A DNA stretch of 64,000 bases, from the NCBI GenBank assembly GCA_028641055.1, contig CM054060.1, positions 235,938,833 through 236,002,832 on the forward strand, given 5' to 3'. Below are positions 10,020-21,746 of this stretch, in pieces. Numbering within the stretch: the stretch's first letter is position 1; every line of letters begins with the position of its first letter. The position numbers were made by a program, and so were the translations under genes. A model generated the notes under the pieces. It did not search any database, was not told the origin of the DNA, and saw only the letters and a list, made by a program, of their open reading frames with translations. This DNA comes from Alopecurus myosuroides. Its lineage: Eukaryota > Streptophyta > Magnoliopsida > Poales > Poaceae.

Positions 10020-10297
10020 GAGCTCCGGGGCCAACTCCGGCGCCGCCATGCCACTGGCCAGTGGCCGTCTAGCCCTAGCTAGACGTTTATTTTATGTTTT
10101 TTTTTTATTTTTAGGTTGTAAATCTATGGGCCCCTGTGGGCCCTACTAAATCTATCGAATGTCCTCTTTTGATATGAGCAGCCCCACTGGGGGCACCTGG
10201 TCCGGGCCGTGTCCGAGGACAGCGGACGGCTGCTCAAACAGACAAAATGCGGACCAAACTGGTCCGCATTTGAGCAGCCCCGCTGGAGATGACCTTA

Positions 10298-11165
10298 CCC
10301 ACAGGAGCCAGAGGATACTACGAGAAGTAAACAAGACAGAAGCGGACAAGGAGTATGTACTGCTGAGGATACGTCCGTCTCCGGTGCACAGCTGACCTGA
10401 CGCGTACAATCAAATGCTTGTGTACAAACAGCGACGGGCTCTGGACCCGAGTGTATGCATACACAGTCCTGCAATGAGCCGTCACCTCACAACATTCATA
10501 GCTTGGATGAATTTCGCATTCATGGATCACGAAACGCAGCGCAACCTCGCTGGCTACCGGCCTACTGTGGTTCAGAATTTATGAATCACCGCCGTGTGTC
10601 ACTCCGAGGCTTGTAAAATTATTTGAAAACTTTCTTATTTCCTGCATGATAGCGTCTCCAACGTGCCGACGTTTTTTCCGGCCGCCTCCGATTTCCTCCG
10701 GAGGTGTAAAGTCATCCTGCAACGCGCGTGACCCATTTGGTTATTCCGACATTTGCCTATTTTTCTGTTTATTTTGACCCATTCCCGGTTTAAATTTGTG
10801 ACGGATTTGGGTCATGTCGGATGAGCGAGGATAAGCATCTTCAGCCTATTACTACGACTCATAGCATCTCTACCCGTTTGCCCCCAGCGCACCCGGCGAA
10901 ACCACTTTGGAGCTTGAGCCGGCGAATTTTCCGGCCTAGGGCTAACGTTTCCAGCCGCACCCCCAGATTTCGGCAATCAAAACGAAAAAAGGCCATAAAT
11001 TCAAATTTGTGCTTCCCTCTTAAAAAAAAGGCCATAGTTCGGCGATCCACAAGCCAGAGTTCGGCGATTAACATGTCACAGTTCGGCGATCAGAATGCCA
11101 CAGGTCAGCAAAAGCACGGCACAACATGGCGGCAATGTCCGGTGACGAATCAACGGGGAAGGGGA
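10298..11165. other. Unassigned spacer, probably 3' flank of the Harbinger-like relic
   Basis: No gene was recognised. GCGTCTCCAACGTGCC at about 10650 resembles a Harbinger-type terminus and may be one end of the element that carries the next gene. Three copies of AGTTCGGCGAT occur near 11037-11090. A long plus-strand open frame at 10821-11639 is antisense to the relic and not credible. Confidence 0.4.
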
Positions 11166-12641
11166 TCAAATGGTTGGCTCCTCGGACGAAGGAGCGTACC
11201 TGTCAGTCGGTGCAGAGCCCGGAGAACTCGGCGTGGCCTCGGGCTTGGTTGTGCTCAGCGTCGCGGTGTCCTCGGGCGCTGTGGTTCTCGGCGTAGGTGT
11301 CTCCTCGCGCGCGATGGTGTCCTTGGGCGCGGTGGCGTTCGTCGTAGGGCTCGCCATTGCTGTTGCCGTCTAGTTCAGGATGGCCGAGTGCTCCGCCATG
11401 TACCACTCCTTGACCTACGGGTCCATCGTCGCCGGTTTAGCGCCCGCCAGAAATTCAAGGTCGGTGTTCCGCTTCTTCGCCGTGACGTTGGTCTTGAGGA
11501 GCTCGATCTTGAGCGTATGCTTTTCCATCAGCTCGTCTCACCTCGATTTTTCCTGGGACTCCCTCAGGGCGGCCTGGCTTTTGGCGTCGGAGATGCACAG
11601 GTCGATCGACAACGAGAGGCGTTCAGCTGCAGGCGCTGAGTCCCTCGCCGCCTTGGCCTTCTTGTTGTCGATCGGACGCGCTTCGACGGTTTCTGGCATC
11701 GCGTCTGGGTTGTAGGCGCCGTTGTTCTTGACGTGGGATAGCCATACCTCTATCCACTTCTCGCACGTCTCGATCCGGATGAACACATGGAGAAACCTGT
11801 AATCGTCGTCGTTGTTGTCCTGGCGGTATAGACCGAACATTCGGACTATCTGCAAAAAGAATGGCACTGATCGACGAAAAGACCCCGTGGCCGGCAAAGT
11901 TTGGGCATACCTAGCGTTCGATGTTGGCGCCGCTCTCTGGGCGGGCGACCACCTCTTCCTGGATGCCATGTCATTTTTTGCAGGCACGCTGGATGGTCGG
12001 CCAATGGTTGGCCTTCGCCTTCTCGCTGCGGCTCGTCTTTATGCCGGCGAACAGGGGAAGGACCAGCTTGCGCTCGTCGAACGCCGTCTTGACCCTTCGC
12101 CAATAGTTGTCGGAGTATTGATTCACGCCGGTGATCGGGTCGATGTTGACGGTCTTCCATGCCTCGGCGAGACTCTCGTCTTCCTTCGTCATCCACTTTA
12201 TCCAAGGCTCGATTGGCTTGGTTGTCTCCCGGCGTTTCCATTTCCCCTTGGCGGCCGCCTGCGACATCTCGGCTGGCTCCACCTCTTCCAGCTCATCGCC
12301 AGCATCGTCGAGGTCGAGGTAGTCTTCTTCGCCGTCTGCTTCCTGCGAGTCGACCTGTGTGAATAATAAGGGGCAGGAGGCGGCGGCCGCTGAGTAGGTC
12401 GCGATGATATCCTCTATCTCGGTCTCCGTGCTACTGAAGTGCGGCGCCAAACTTGAGCAGGGAGCAAAGGGGAGAGGACCGCGGCGCAGAGTCGGCACCG
12501 GCGAGTGGGTGTCGGACGGGGACTAGCCGTAGGGATGGTTGAGGTCGGCGGCGAAGACGGGCACGAATGGAGGGGCGCGCCGCGCGGGACAGTGGCCGAA
12601 AGGATCCTGTCGATGTAGTCCGACGATGGGGAGTACCTCCA
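11166..12641 (-). pseudogene. PIF/Harbinger ORF1-like protein (Myb/SANT), 3' part of a split gene
   Basis: DNA-binding accessory protein of PIF/Harbinger transposons, which normally works with a separate DDE transposase. Visible on the minus strand: an acidic region, then WIKWMTKEDESLAEAWK ... VNQYSDNYWRRVKTAFDE (Myb/SANT-like) at about 12080-12220, RPESGAN at about 11930, then after a likely intron (acceptor near 11850) MFGLYRQDNNDDD, a charged NAM-associated-type C-terminal region, FLAGAKPATMDP, KEWYMAEHSAILN and a final SEEPTI at 11166. In-frame stops interrupt it (for example TAG in MDP*VKEW and in AILN*TATAM), mostly explicable as CAG to TAG. The 5' part lies at 40747-41123, on the far side of element 1. 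No transposase partner was found in the window. Confidence 0.75.
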
Positions 12642-14253
12642 TGATACGTCTCCAACGTATCTATAATTTCTGATGTTCTATGTTGATATTATGTCAATTG
12701 CTACATGTTTTCTATACACTTCATATCATTTTTACGCCTTTTCTGGGACTAACCTATTGACAAGATGCCACAGCGCCAGTTCCTGTTTTCTGTTGTTTTT
12801 TGTTTTAGAAAAGTTGTTCTAGAAATATTCTCGGAATTGGACGAAACAAAAACCAAAGTCCCTATTTTATGTCACGTACACGGAGTCCGGAGGAGACCCG
12901 GAGGGGGGCACCAAGGCGGCCACACCATAGGATGGCGTGCCCCCTTGACGCGCCACCACGTGGTGTGGGCCCCTCAGGCGCCCACCGACATCGCTCTTTG
13001 GCCTGTATAAAGTCTTTCTCGGGAAAACCCTAAACACCCGAGCCTCCATCCACGAAAAGTTCGGTAGCCGCCATCGTCGTCAACCCTAGTTCAGGAGGGT
13101 TCTGAAGCTCTCCCCGGCACCCTGCCGAGAGGGAAAACCATCACGGGAGGGCTCTACATCACCATGCCTGCCTCCGGAGTGATGCGTGAGTAGTTCATCC
13201 TTGGACTAGGGTCCATAGCAGTAGCTAGATGGTTGTCTTCTTCTCCTTTTGTGTCATCCTGTTTAGATATTGTGAGCTGCCAAACATGATCAAGATCATC
13301 TTGTTTTAATGCTACATGTTGTGTTTGCTGGAATCCGATGAATATTGAATGCTATGTCAACTTGATTATAAATCTATCATATTATGTTATTTGTGATCTT
13401 GCATGCTTTTCGTTACTAGTAGATGCTTTGGCCAAGTTGATGTTTGTAACTCTAAGAGGGAGTATTTATGCTAGATAGTGGGTTCATACCTCCAGTAATC
13501 TGGGAGAGTGACAATAACTTCTAAGATTGTGGATATGTCGTTGCCACTAGGGATAAAACAACAATGCTTTGTTTAAAGATAATTCTATTGTTTACATACG
13601 CACTTTACTTAATGCAATAATCTGTTGTTTGCAACTTAATACATAAAGTTTGCTTGGATGAAGTACCGAGGGTGGATTATTAGTCATAGATGCAGTTGGA
13701 TTATGGTCTATGTATCATGTTGTAATGCCCAAATAAATCTGACAGTAATCATCCTGTCATATATATGAACTACGGTGCAGCCTCTATTTTGTCAATTGCC
13801 CAGTTATAACCCAGCATGTTATTTATCTGTTATAGAGAGACACCACTAGTGAATTATGGACCCCGGTCCACTCTTTTACACTGATAATACAACCTACTGC
13901 AAACACTGTTCTTTTTCACTGTAAACACTGTTTTTATTTTATTCACTGCAAACAAACATCATTTTCCACACTATACGTCTAATCCTTTGTTTTCAGCAAA
14001 AACCGGTGAGATTGACAACCTCACTATTTCGTTGGGGCAAAGTATCTTGGTTGTGTTGTGGGCAGATTCCACGTTGCTGCTGAGCCTGGTAGTGCGCCCT
14101 GCCAACATCAGTTGTCAAAAACCTTCAGAAGTAATTTCTTTCTCCTACTGGTCTGATTAAACCTTGGTTTCTTAATGAGGGGAAGTCTTTCTCCTTTACT
14201 CATCATACCTTTCTCTTGGGGTCTCCCAACGAACGTGTGTCTACACGCCATCA
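12642..14253 (+). repeat. 5' LTR of element 1
   Basis: 1,612 bp, from TGATACGTCTCCAACGTATC to ...CTACACGCCATCA. It is closely matched by the split 3' LTR ending at 40746 and, in reverse, by the LTRs of element 2. Confidence 0.9.
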
Positions 14254-14264
14254 AGCTCTTTTTC

Positions 14265-14281
14265 TGGTGCCGTTGCGGGGA
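14265..14281 (+). other. Primer-binding site of element 1 (Asp-tRNA type)
   Basis: TGGTGCCGTTGCGGGGA lies 11 bp after the LTR and differs by one substitution and one lost base from the plant Asp-tRNA complement TGGCGCCGTTGCCGGGGA, which element 2 carries exactly. A second, weaker PBS-like stretch follows near 14330-14352. Confidence 0.7.
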
Positions 14282-14532
14282 AATTTCGAAGTCATGATCA
14301 GCAAGATGTCTCCCTTCAACTACACACCAGCTCTTTGCTGACGCTGTTACCGGGGAGGAAGAGGATTTCTGTAGGGGGAGTCTCTGACCTCCAATATTTT
14401 TACTTTGTTATCGTTTTTCTTAGTTTATTTTATTTTGTCTTGTTTGCTTCTTTATATCAAAACACACACAAAAAAATTAGTTCCTGTTATAGTTGTTATT
14501 TTTGCTACCCTACTTTTAGTGTATTGATCATC

Positions 14533-15159
14533 ATGTTACTCCCTAATTACACCCTGAAAGAATTATCAGTAGGTAGTGGTTCTATAATTGGAAGGGAAAA
14601 CATTGAAGAATTCTTGAATCATGTTAGCAAGCATAAAGATTTTGAGGATAGATCCTTAGTGGAACTTGCTCTGAGTTATGAAACTGCTACAGTTTCTTTA
14701 GTTCACATGTTAGAGGCTAGGTTTGTTAACATTAACCCCATAATGCAACAAATGTTTCTTAACCTAAATGATGTTGAGGATATTGAAAAGAGATATTTTA
14801 TTCTGGAAACTTTGCTTAAAGAATTTGGTGATTTTGCTGTAGAGGCTAGGAAAGTCTTTGATCGTTTGAAGATGCTAGGCTCATGTGTAGATGTTATTGG
14901 TGCTCTTGAAAAATTGGACAAAACCAAACCTAAAAATGGGGAGGAAATCAAAATATCAATACCTTTTAAACTAGTAGGAATGCATGACGGCTTGGAAAAC
15001 AATTTTGATTGGATTGTTTCTGAAAACCCATTTGATGAAAGTAGTGAACCCAAGAGTGTTGAGAGAGGGACATCTGAAACTTACATATATAAAATACAAT
15101 GCATTGTTAAGAAGGTTTCTGGTCTTGATTTGGATGCTTCTTCACTTGAAAATACTTGA
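14533..15159 (+). CDS. Unknown helical protein of element 1 (possible Gag-like)
   Basis: 208 codons starting at MLLPNYTLKELSVG. The open frame extends 66 codons further upstream, but that part is hydrophobic, low in information and overlaps the leader. The protein is mostly helical, with IGRENIEEFLNHVSKHKDF, ETLLKEFGDFAVEARKVFDRL and a charged, Ser-rich end. There is no zinc knuckle, protease or RT motif. It occupies the gag position just after the primer site, which is the only reason to suggest a Gag-like role. Its coding capacity is unlike that of element 2 despite the related LTRs. I do not recognise the family. Confidence 0.5.
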   Translation: MLLPNYTLKELSVGSGSIIGRENIEEFLNHVSKHKDFEDRSLVELALSYETATVSLVHMLEARFVNINPIMQQMFLNLNDVEDIEKRYFILETLLKEFGDFAVEARKVFDRLKMLGSCVDVIGALEKLDKTKPKNGEEIKISIPFKLVGMHDGLENNFDWIVSENPFDESSEPKSVERGTSETYIYKIQCIVKKVSGLDLDASSLENT

Positions 15160-16032
15160 TTCTTTCTTTTTGTGCCTAGCTGAAAGGCGTTAAAGAAAAG
15201 CACTCTTGGCAGATAACCCATGTTTTATTTCTGCAATTTTTCTTTTGTTTTCTTTGAGTCAAGGTGTTGTTTACTTCTATAGCAACTCCTTTCTATCTTT
15301 ACTTTTTCGAGTTGTTGTGCCATGTTAAGTCTCTAGTGGGAAGTTGATGCTAAATTTGGATTTCTGCATAGGAACAGATTTTTTCTGTCCACCGTTTAAT
15401 TCGTAATGAATTCTAGAAAATCGTAACATCCTGAAAATTTCTGTGCGTGATTATTATATATATACGCAACTTTTCTTAGTTCTGGGTTTTCTGATTTGAG
15501 CAACATAAGTGCCTCAAAAAAATCGTCTTTATAGACTATTCTGGTTTTGACAGATTCTGTCTTTTATTTTGCATTCTCTATTTTACTATGTTGAGTGGAT
15601 TTCTTTGCTCCATAAAACATCAGTGGATGTAGCTAATGTTTAGAAAGTATTAGTAATGTTTGTGTCCACGTAGAACATGTGAGTTTTTGATTATGCACTA
15701 ACACTCTATTGAGAATTACTTTGAGTTTGGTCTGAATGAAGTTTTCAATGGTCAAGAGAAGAGGATGATATAATGTGATCAAGAAGAGTAAAATCCTAAG
15801 CTTGGGGATTCCCATGTGGATCATCCCAAAAAATTTCAAGAATACTAAAGCGTCTAAGCTTGGGGATGCCTAAGGTGTCCCCTTCTTCATCAGCAACTTA
15901 GCATGTCACTTCTAGTGAAACTATATTTTTATCCGGTCACATCATATGTACTTTACTTGGAGCGTCTATTTGTTTTTATTTTCTGTAATAAACTTGGATG
16001 GATCCTAGCATTTTTGTTTTGGAGAGAGACAC
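15160..16032 (+). other. Non-coding interior of element 1, left part
   Basis: AT-rich sequence with no recognisable protein. It contains repeated AAGCTTGGGGAT-like phrases (near 15798 and 15857) that resemble the polypurine region used by this family. Confidence 0.6.
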
Positions 16033-17644
16033 TGATGGGTGCTGACGTTGGTAAACCCCAAGAGAAGAGTTGTGAAGAGTGCAGCAGCAAGATTTCCATC
16101 AGAAAAAAACCAAGGTTGAATCGACCAGTAGGAGGACAAGCAATCTCTGAAGGTTGATGCAGCTGAGGTGGCAGGGCGCACTACCGGTTCAGCAGCAACG
16201 TGGAACCTACACAACACAATCAATTCACTTTGCCCCAACGTAGTAGTGAGGTTGTCAATCTCACCGGTTTTTCTGATAACAAAGAGGTTAAGTGTATGGT
16301 GTGGCAAGCAGTATGAGAACAATATGAAAACAGTAGCGGCAGTGTGAAAGCAGTGGAAACATTAATTGCAGTGGAAGCGGTGTGTGTATTATCAGTATGA
16401 GAAAATAGACCGGGGTCCAAAGTTCACTAGAGGTGTCTCTCCATAAAACATAGCTAACATGCGTGCTGAACAAATTACAGCTGGGCAATTGATAGATAAA
16501 GAAACATGCATAACATAAAGATTACTATGAGATTCATGCGGGCATTACAACAAAATACATAGATCGTTATCCAACTGCATCTATGACTAATAATCCACCC
16601 TCCAAATACCATCCGAATAAACGTTGGGTATTAAGTTGCAAGCAACAGATTATCGCAGTAAGCAAAGTGTGTAATATAAACAATGTAAACGAAGTAAACA
16701 TCGTTGTTTTCTCCCTAATGGCAACAACACATCCTCCATCTGTCAAGTTTCTGTCACTCGAGCATAGATGCAAAGGAGGCACGAACCTACTATCGAGCGT
16801 AAATACTCCCTCTTGGAGTCACTAGCATCTACTTGGCCCGAGCATCTACTAACAACGGAGAGCACGCAAGATCATAAATAACATACACATGAAGATAACG
16901 TGATAGATTGATAATCAAAAGGCATAGCATTCAATAATCATCGGATCCCAGCAAACACAACATGTAGCATTACAAATAGATGACCTCGATCATGTGAAGC
17001 AGCTTACGGGATCAAAACATGAGGCATAAAGTGGAGAGGACAACCATCTAGCTACTGATATGGACCCGTAGTCCAGGGATGAACTACTCACGCATCACTC
17101 CGGAGGCGGGCATGGTGGTGTAGACCCCTCCGGTGATGATTTTCCCTCCCGGCAGGGTGCCGGGGAGAGCTCCAGAACCCTCCCGATCTCGGGTTGACGA
17201 TGGCGGCGACCTCGGGTGTTTTTCGTGGAAAAGTGGTATCTCTCTAGGGTTAACTATCCGAGGGGAATATATAGGCGAAAGGGCAATGACGGTGGACGCC
17301 CGAGGGGCCCACACCACCCCCAGGCACGGCTAGGGGGAGCGCCGCCCTATGGTGTGCCCCCCCCCCCCCCCGTGGCCCTCCTCCGGGCCTCTTAGGGACT
17401 CCGTGGAACCTTCGGGAATTCTAAGACTTCTGGGCTTCGAATTTTCCAACTCCGAGAATATTTCCAGAACAACTTTTCTGAAACTAAAAATAGCAGAAAC
17501 ATGGAACTGGCTCTGTGGCATTTTTTCAATAGGTTAGTCCCGGGAAATCAATAAAAATGACATAAAGTGTAAGGAAAACATGTAGCATATGGCATGAAAA
17601 CAACATGGAACATCAGAAATTATAGATACGTTTATGACGTATCA
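16033..17644 (-). repeat. 3' LTR of element 2
   Basis: 1,612 bp. The plus strand reads TGATGGGTGCTGACG... to ...TTATGACGTATCA, the reverse complement of the element 1 LTR type. The polypurine region GGAACTAACTTTGGGGATGT lies just beyond it on the minus strand (about 17645-17664). Confidence 0.88.
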
Positions 17645-20600
17645 ACATCCCCAAAGTTAGTTCCTACTCGTCCTCGAGTAGGTAAACGACAAAAAAAAAT
17701 TCTGAGGTGACATCCTACCAACATAAACTTGATCATCATAGTAATGTAAAGCATGTACACTAGGATCAAATGAATAAAGGTTGTGGTTTATAGTTGATAT
17801 CAAATAGAATAATGTATAAACCATTAGGAAGAACAAAGTAAAAAAATTATGAATCAATACTAAAAGACAATCAACTATGCAAAGTATATTAAAGATGATT
17901 TAATCTTCAAGAACAACAATATAATAATCCAAGGCATAAAACTCTCACAACAACTCGTGTTGGGATCAAATCAAGTGACAACAATATGCACGTAGGAAAA
18001 TCATTAAAATATGTGTGCACTCAAAACAAGCAAGTGTTCTGTATTGGTTCCTGGCACCAGGATGTTGTGGCTAAAGGAACATTATGGGGGGTTTGGATGG
18101 TCAATGGAAGAAAATCTCACACAGCTGAAAGTGATCATTAGACAAGAGAAAGTCTTATAGTCTAAGTTATGCAAGGAGTAGTGATTTCCACATAATGGAT
18201 GCACATAGAGCTATAAGTGTATGAAAACTCTCCAATGGAACTAGTGGGGGCACATCCAACTTGCTTGCTCACGAAGACCTAGAGCACTTTTGAGGAGGCT
18301 CATCATTGGAATATACAAGCCAAGTTCTATAACGTAAGTTCCCCACATAGTTATGTAAGTCATAATATGAAAAGTCCCTCCAAACTGAAGTAATGATGCT
18401 AATCAAGCACAAGTGTGGAATAAATGATAGTAGTTCCGCCCCCTCTCTCTTTATTATCTCTCTTTTGCCCCTTTTTTGGGCTTTTTCTCTTTCTTTCTTT
18501 TTTTTTGATATATAACCTCACTGGTAGGGGCAGCACTCTATTTTACAATGAATCAATACACTTTTAGTACTCATAACTCAAACTGGAATATCTCTGATGT
18601 AAATAAACTAAATGCTCCAGCCAGTGTAGAAGTATGCAAAATAATAATGAAGCATGAAAAGTAACATAATGATGATGGATGTTGTATGGCAATATATCTC
18701 GAAATGGCTATGGAAATGCCATGGTAGGTAGGTATGGTAGCTGTTTTGAGGAAGATCATTTTTGGCTTATGTGTAGAAGAACAAAGTTCTCCCACGGGGT
18801 TTTAATGCACTCGCGAAGTTTGCACCAACTCTTAATGTAAGAATGAGCAATGCACAGTACCGAAGAGGCTAGCAAATATGGATGGTGGAAGTGCCAGGAA
18901 ATCGCAACATAGAACTTACAAGTTAAAAGATTCCAACTGAAACTATGATCTCACAAGGCATAATAAAAAAACCACTCCAACAGGGTCTGTGGTAGTGACA
19001 AGTCACTATTAGCTACACCGACCGTAGCGTGTAACAAAATGCCATTACGACTTACTATCAGCAAAGGAAATCATATACCATTATCCTATCAATTGGTTAT
19101 TTGAGTGTGACACAGTTTCAAGCTTTTAGACCAACCATTAATTGTTTTTACTCTACTAGACCAGAAGTTTACCATTAAGCATATTAATATCTCAAAACAA
19201 CAACAAATAATAAAGTGAAACAGTTTAGTGATCTACAAGAATATGTAAACTTTTCCTTTATGTCATCTACCACACGTAGCATTTTCTATTTCCATAAAAC
19301 ACCAAACAAAAAAAAACTCTCCAAGAGATATAGCAATGAACCAAGAAAGTACAAACACAGCTCTACTAAAACTAACAGCTCTAAATAAGAGATGCAAGAA
19401 AAACAGGAGCTAAACAAGAATTTTGCCGCAGCTAGAAGAAAAACTAAGAATACGAGCATAACGAGTATTCAAACGAAAAAGCGAAGCGTGTCTATCTCCC
19501 ACACAAATAATGCTAGGGTCCAACTATATTATTGCAGCAAGGAAAACAAGAGAAAACAAAGAAAAACAAATAGATGCTCCAAGTAAACTTCATATGATGT
19601 GACCGAATAAAAATATAGTTTCACTAGAAGTGACCTGATAAATTGTTGATGAAGAAGGGGATGCCTTGGGCATCACCAATCTTAGATGATTGAGTCTTCT
19701 TAGAATTTTCTGGGTTGAACCACGGGGGCATCCCTAAGGTTTGACCTTCCAGTCCTCTTAATCACATTATATCACCCTCTTCTCTTGATCCTTGAAAACT
19801 TCCTTCACACCATACTCAAAGAGTAATTCGCATTAGAGGGTTAGGGAAACAATAAAAAAATCATGGGTTGTGCATGGGCACAAGTGCTATTGATACTTTT
19901 AAACATTAGCTACAGCCATTGATGTTTTGTGAAGCAAAGAAATCCACTTGACATCGTAAAAGAGCAAATGCAAGAAAAATGTCATAATCTGCCAAAACCA
20001 GAACAGTCTGTAAAGACGAATTTTTTCGTGGCACTTATGTTGCTCAGATCGAAAAACTTAAAGAACAAATTTTTTTCAGAATTAGCTGAGGAATAAGCAC
20101 AAAACATTTCAGGTCATGCTGATCTTTCTGGATTTTATACGATTTTTTGCGGTGGACAGCAGAAACCTGTTTCCTGCCCAGAAATCCAAAATCAACTCCA
20201 ACTTTTGCTAGAAACTTTACTTGGAACAACTAATACATGAAAATAAATATATAAAGGAGTTGCTTCATAAATATAAAACCCCTTGACTCAAAGAAAACAG
20301 ACAAAAAACAAAGCAAAAATAAAACCATGGGTTATCTCCCAAGAAGTGATTTTCTTTAACGCCTTTTAGCTAGGCCCAGAAGAATGGAATCAAGTGGATG
20401 CTCACATAAGAAATATGAATTAAGAAAAAGAGAGCATCAAGAAGAAAGTATAAAAGAAATTTAAGTCTAACCCACTTCCTATGCATAGGAATCTTGTAAA
20501 GAAATAAATCTAAGAAGCTCAAACTAGAGTGATGGGAAGGTAGAAAAAGAGAAATTTCAAACCTTTCAACAAAAAGGGAGGTGTTTTAGTAACATGAAAA

Positions 20601-20805
20601 TTCCTAAAAACATATTTTCCTCTCTCATAATAATTTTCAGTAGCATCATGAACAAACTCAACAACATAATTATCACATAAAGCATGTTTTTCATGGTCTA
20701 AAAGCACACAATTCATACCAAACTAAAAAATAGTGGGATCCAAATTTAAAATGAAGACCCCTTCTTTCCCAATTTTAGCAATAGCAAAAAAAGATGATTG
20801 GTCAC
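17645..20805 (-). other. Non-coding interior of element 2
   Basis: About 3.1 kb of AT-rich sequence without a convincing protein. A short frame at 20519-20716 (DHEKHALCDNYVVEF) may be a frameshifted continuation of the gene to its right. The part at 19415-19490 is homologous, in reverse, to 24922-24985 in element 1. Confidence 0.55.
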
Positions 20806-21627
20806 TCATAAAAGGTATGGGACTACTAATAGCAATCCCATTTTAGTAGAATTATAATTTATAACATCAAGTAACATAGGACCATCATCTAGAGCATTAT
20901 CATATAAATTTTCTAAACGAACTTCCTCATTATCATGCATATCAATAGTTGGAGCAAATAGAGGATTATCATAAGATTTACCAAAGTAGAATGGATTGTA
21001 ATAAAACAAGGTATGAGTTAAAGAGTTACTATCATTCACAGGTATACATGGGCATTCTTCCTCGTCTTGATCATCACTCTCCTCCTCTTTTTCATCCAAT
21101 GAGCTTCCATATTCAGGAGTTTCTTCTTCCATAGGTTCCCGCAAGGCATTAGTCTCTCCCTTTGGGGGAGAGAATTGATTAAGATATTGAAGTATGTAGT
21201 AATTACAGTCCTTGTAATTATCAAAGCAATATTTAAGTATATCATAAATCTCATATTTAAAAGGTGCATCATCAATAATTTTAAGCAAATAGACAATTTA
21301 AAATGCACCCTTCCAAGCAATAAATTCCTCAATTTGTTCCACGTCATCAAAGTCATAATTTCCCTTAACATAAGAAGATATGGTAACATTATAATTATAC
21401 TCACATTGAAAAGGGAGGTGTTTATACCTCCTACAGCAACAAGATTTATCAAAGCAATAAGTAACATTATAAGCAGAGCACAAGTTTTTAGCATGGTCGT
21501 GCAATTTATTAATTTTCTCCCATAAGTGTATCCCTTTTTGTGACAAGCGGTGTTCCTTATAATATTTTTGTTGTTCATCCGTGAACCCATATTGCTTATA
21601 AGATCTAGTTTCAAAGACATCAAACAT
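20806..21627 (-). pseudogene. Cys-rich/acidic protein of element 2, unknown
   Basis: A minus-strand frame starting MFDVFETRSYKQYGFTDEQQ at 21627, with one in-frame stop at 21298-21300 and continuing in the same frame to 20806. The first part has a basic, cysteine-dense patch (CFDKSCCCRRYKHLPFQC) and FDDVEQIEEFIAWKGAF. The second part is strongly acidic (DEKEEESDDQDEEECPC). It sits where gag would be, about 95 bp after the primer site. The cysteine spacing is not the CX2CX4HX4C of a Gag zinc knuckle. I do not recognise the family. It is different from the protein in element 1. Confidence 0.5.
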
Positions 21628-21721
21628 TGCTAGCAAACATGATAAAGCAAGTAACAAGCAAAACAATAACAAAGTAAAAATGATTGGAGGTGAGAGACTC
21701 CCCTTGCATAAATCCTCTTCC

Positions 21722-21739
21722 TCCCCGGCAACGGCGCCA
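21722..21739 (-). other. Primer-binding site of element 2 (Asp-tRNA)
   Basis: On the minus strand it reads TGGCGCCGTTGCCGGGGA, the exact complement of the 3' end expected for plant Asp-tRNA, 7 bp from the LTR edge at 21747. Confidence 0.85.
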
Positions 21740-21746
21740 GAGAACT

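Larger units (their letters stand above)
8480..10294 (+). mobile_element. Complete TIR element with TTA target duplication and cargo gene
   Basis: Both ends carry the same inverted terminus, GGTCATCTCCAGCGGGGCTG and a few bases more (24 bp identical), and both are flanked by TTA (8477-8479 and 10295-10297). Inside the termini, GAGCAGCC / GGCTGCTC motifs recur in both orientations over about 130 bp. A 3-bp TTA duplication with such ends fits the PIF/Harbinger superfamily, but no transposase is encoded. The 1,815-bp element holds one long plus-strand gene. A second, interrupted copy lies at 3682-4565. This copy is therefore probably non-autonomous and mobilised in trans. Confidence 0.85.

Noticed and set aside
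9326..10049. Long alternative frames on both strands over the cargo gene
   Set aside because: High GC content leaves all frames open; only the frame from 8871 is conserved in the sister copy.
10821..11639. Plus-strand open frame of 272 codons
   Set aside because: It overlaps the minus-strand ORF1-like relic, lacks motifs and is explained by GC-rich antisense sequence.
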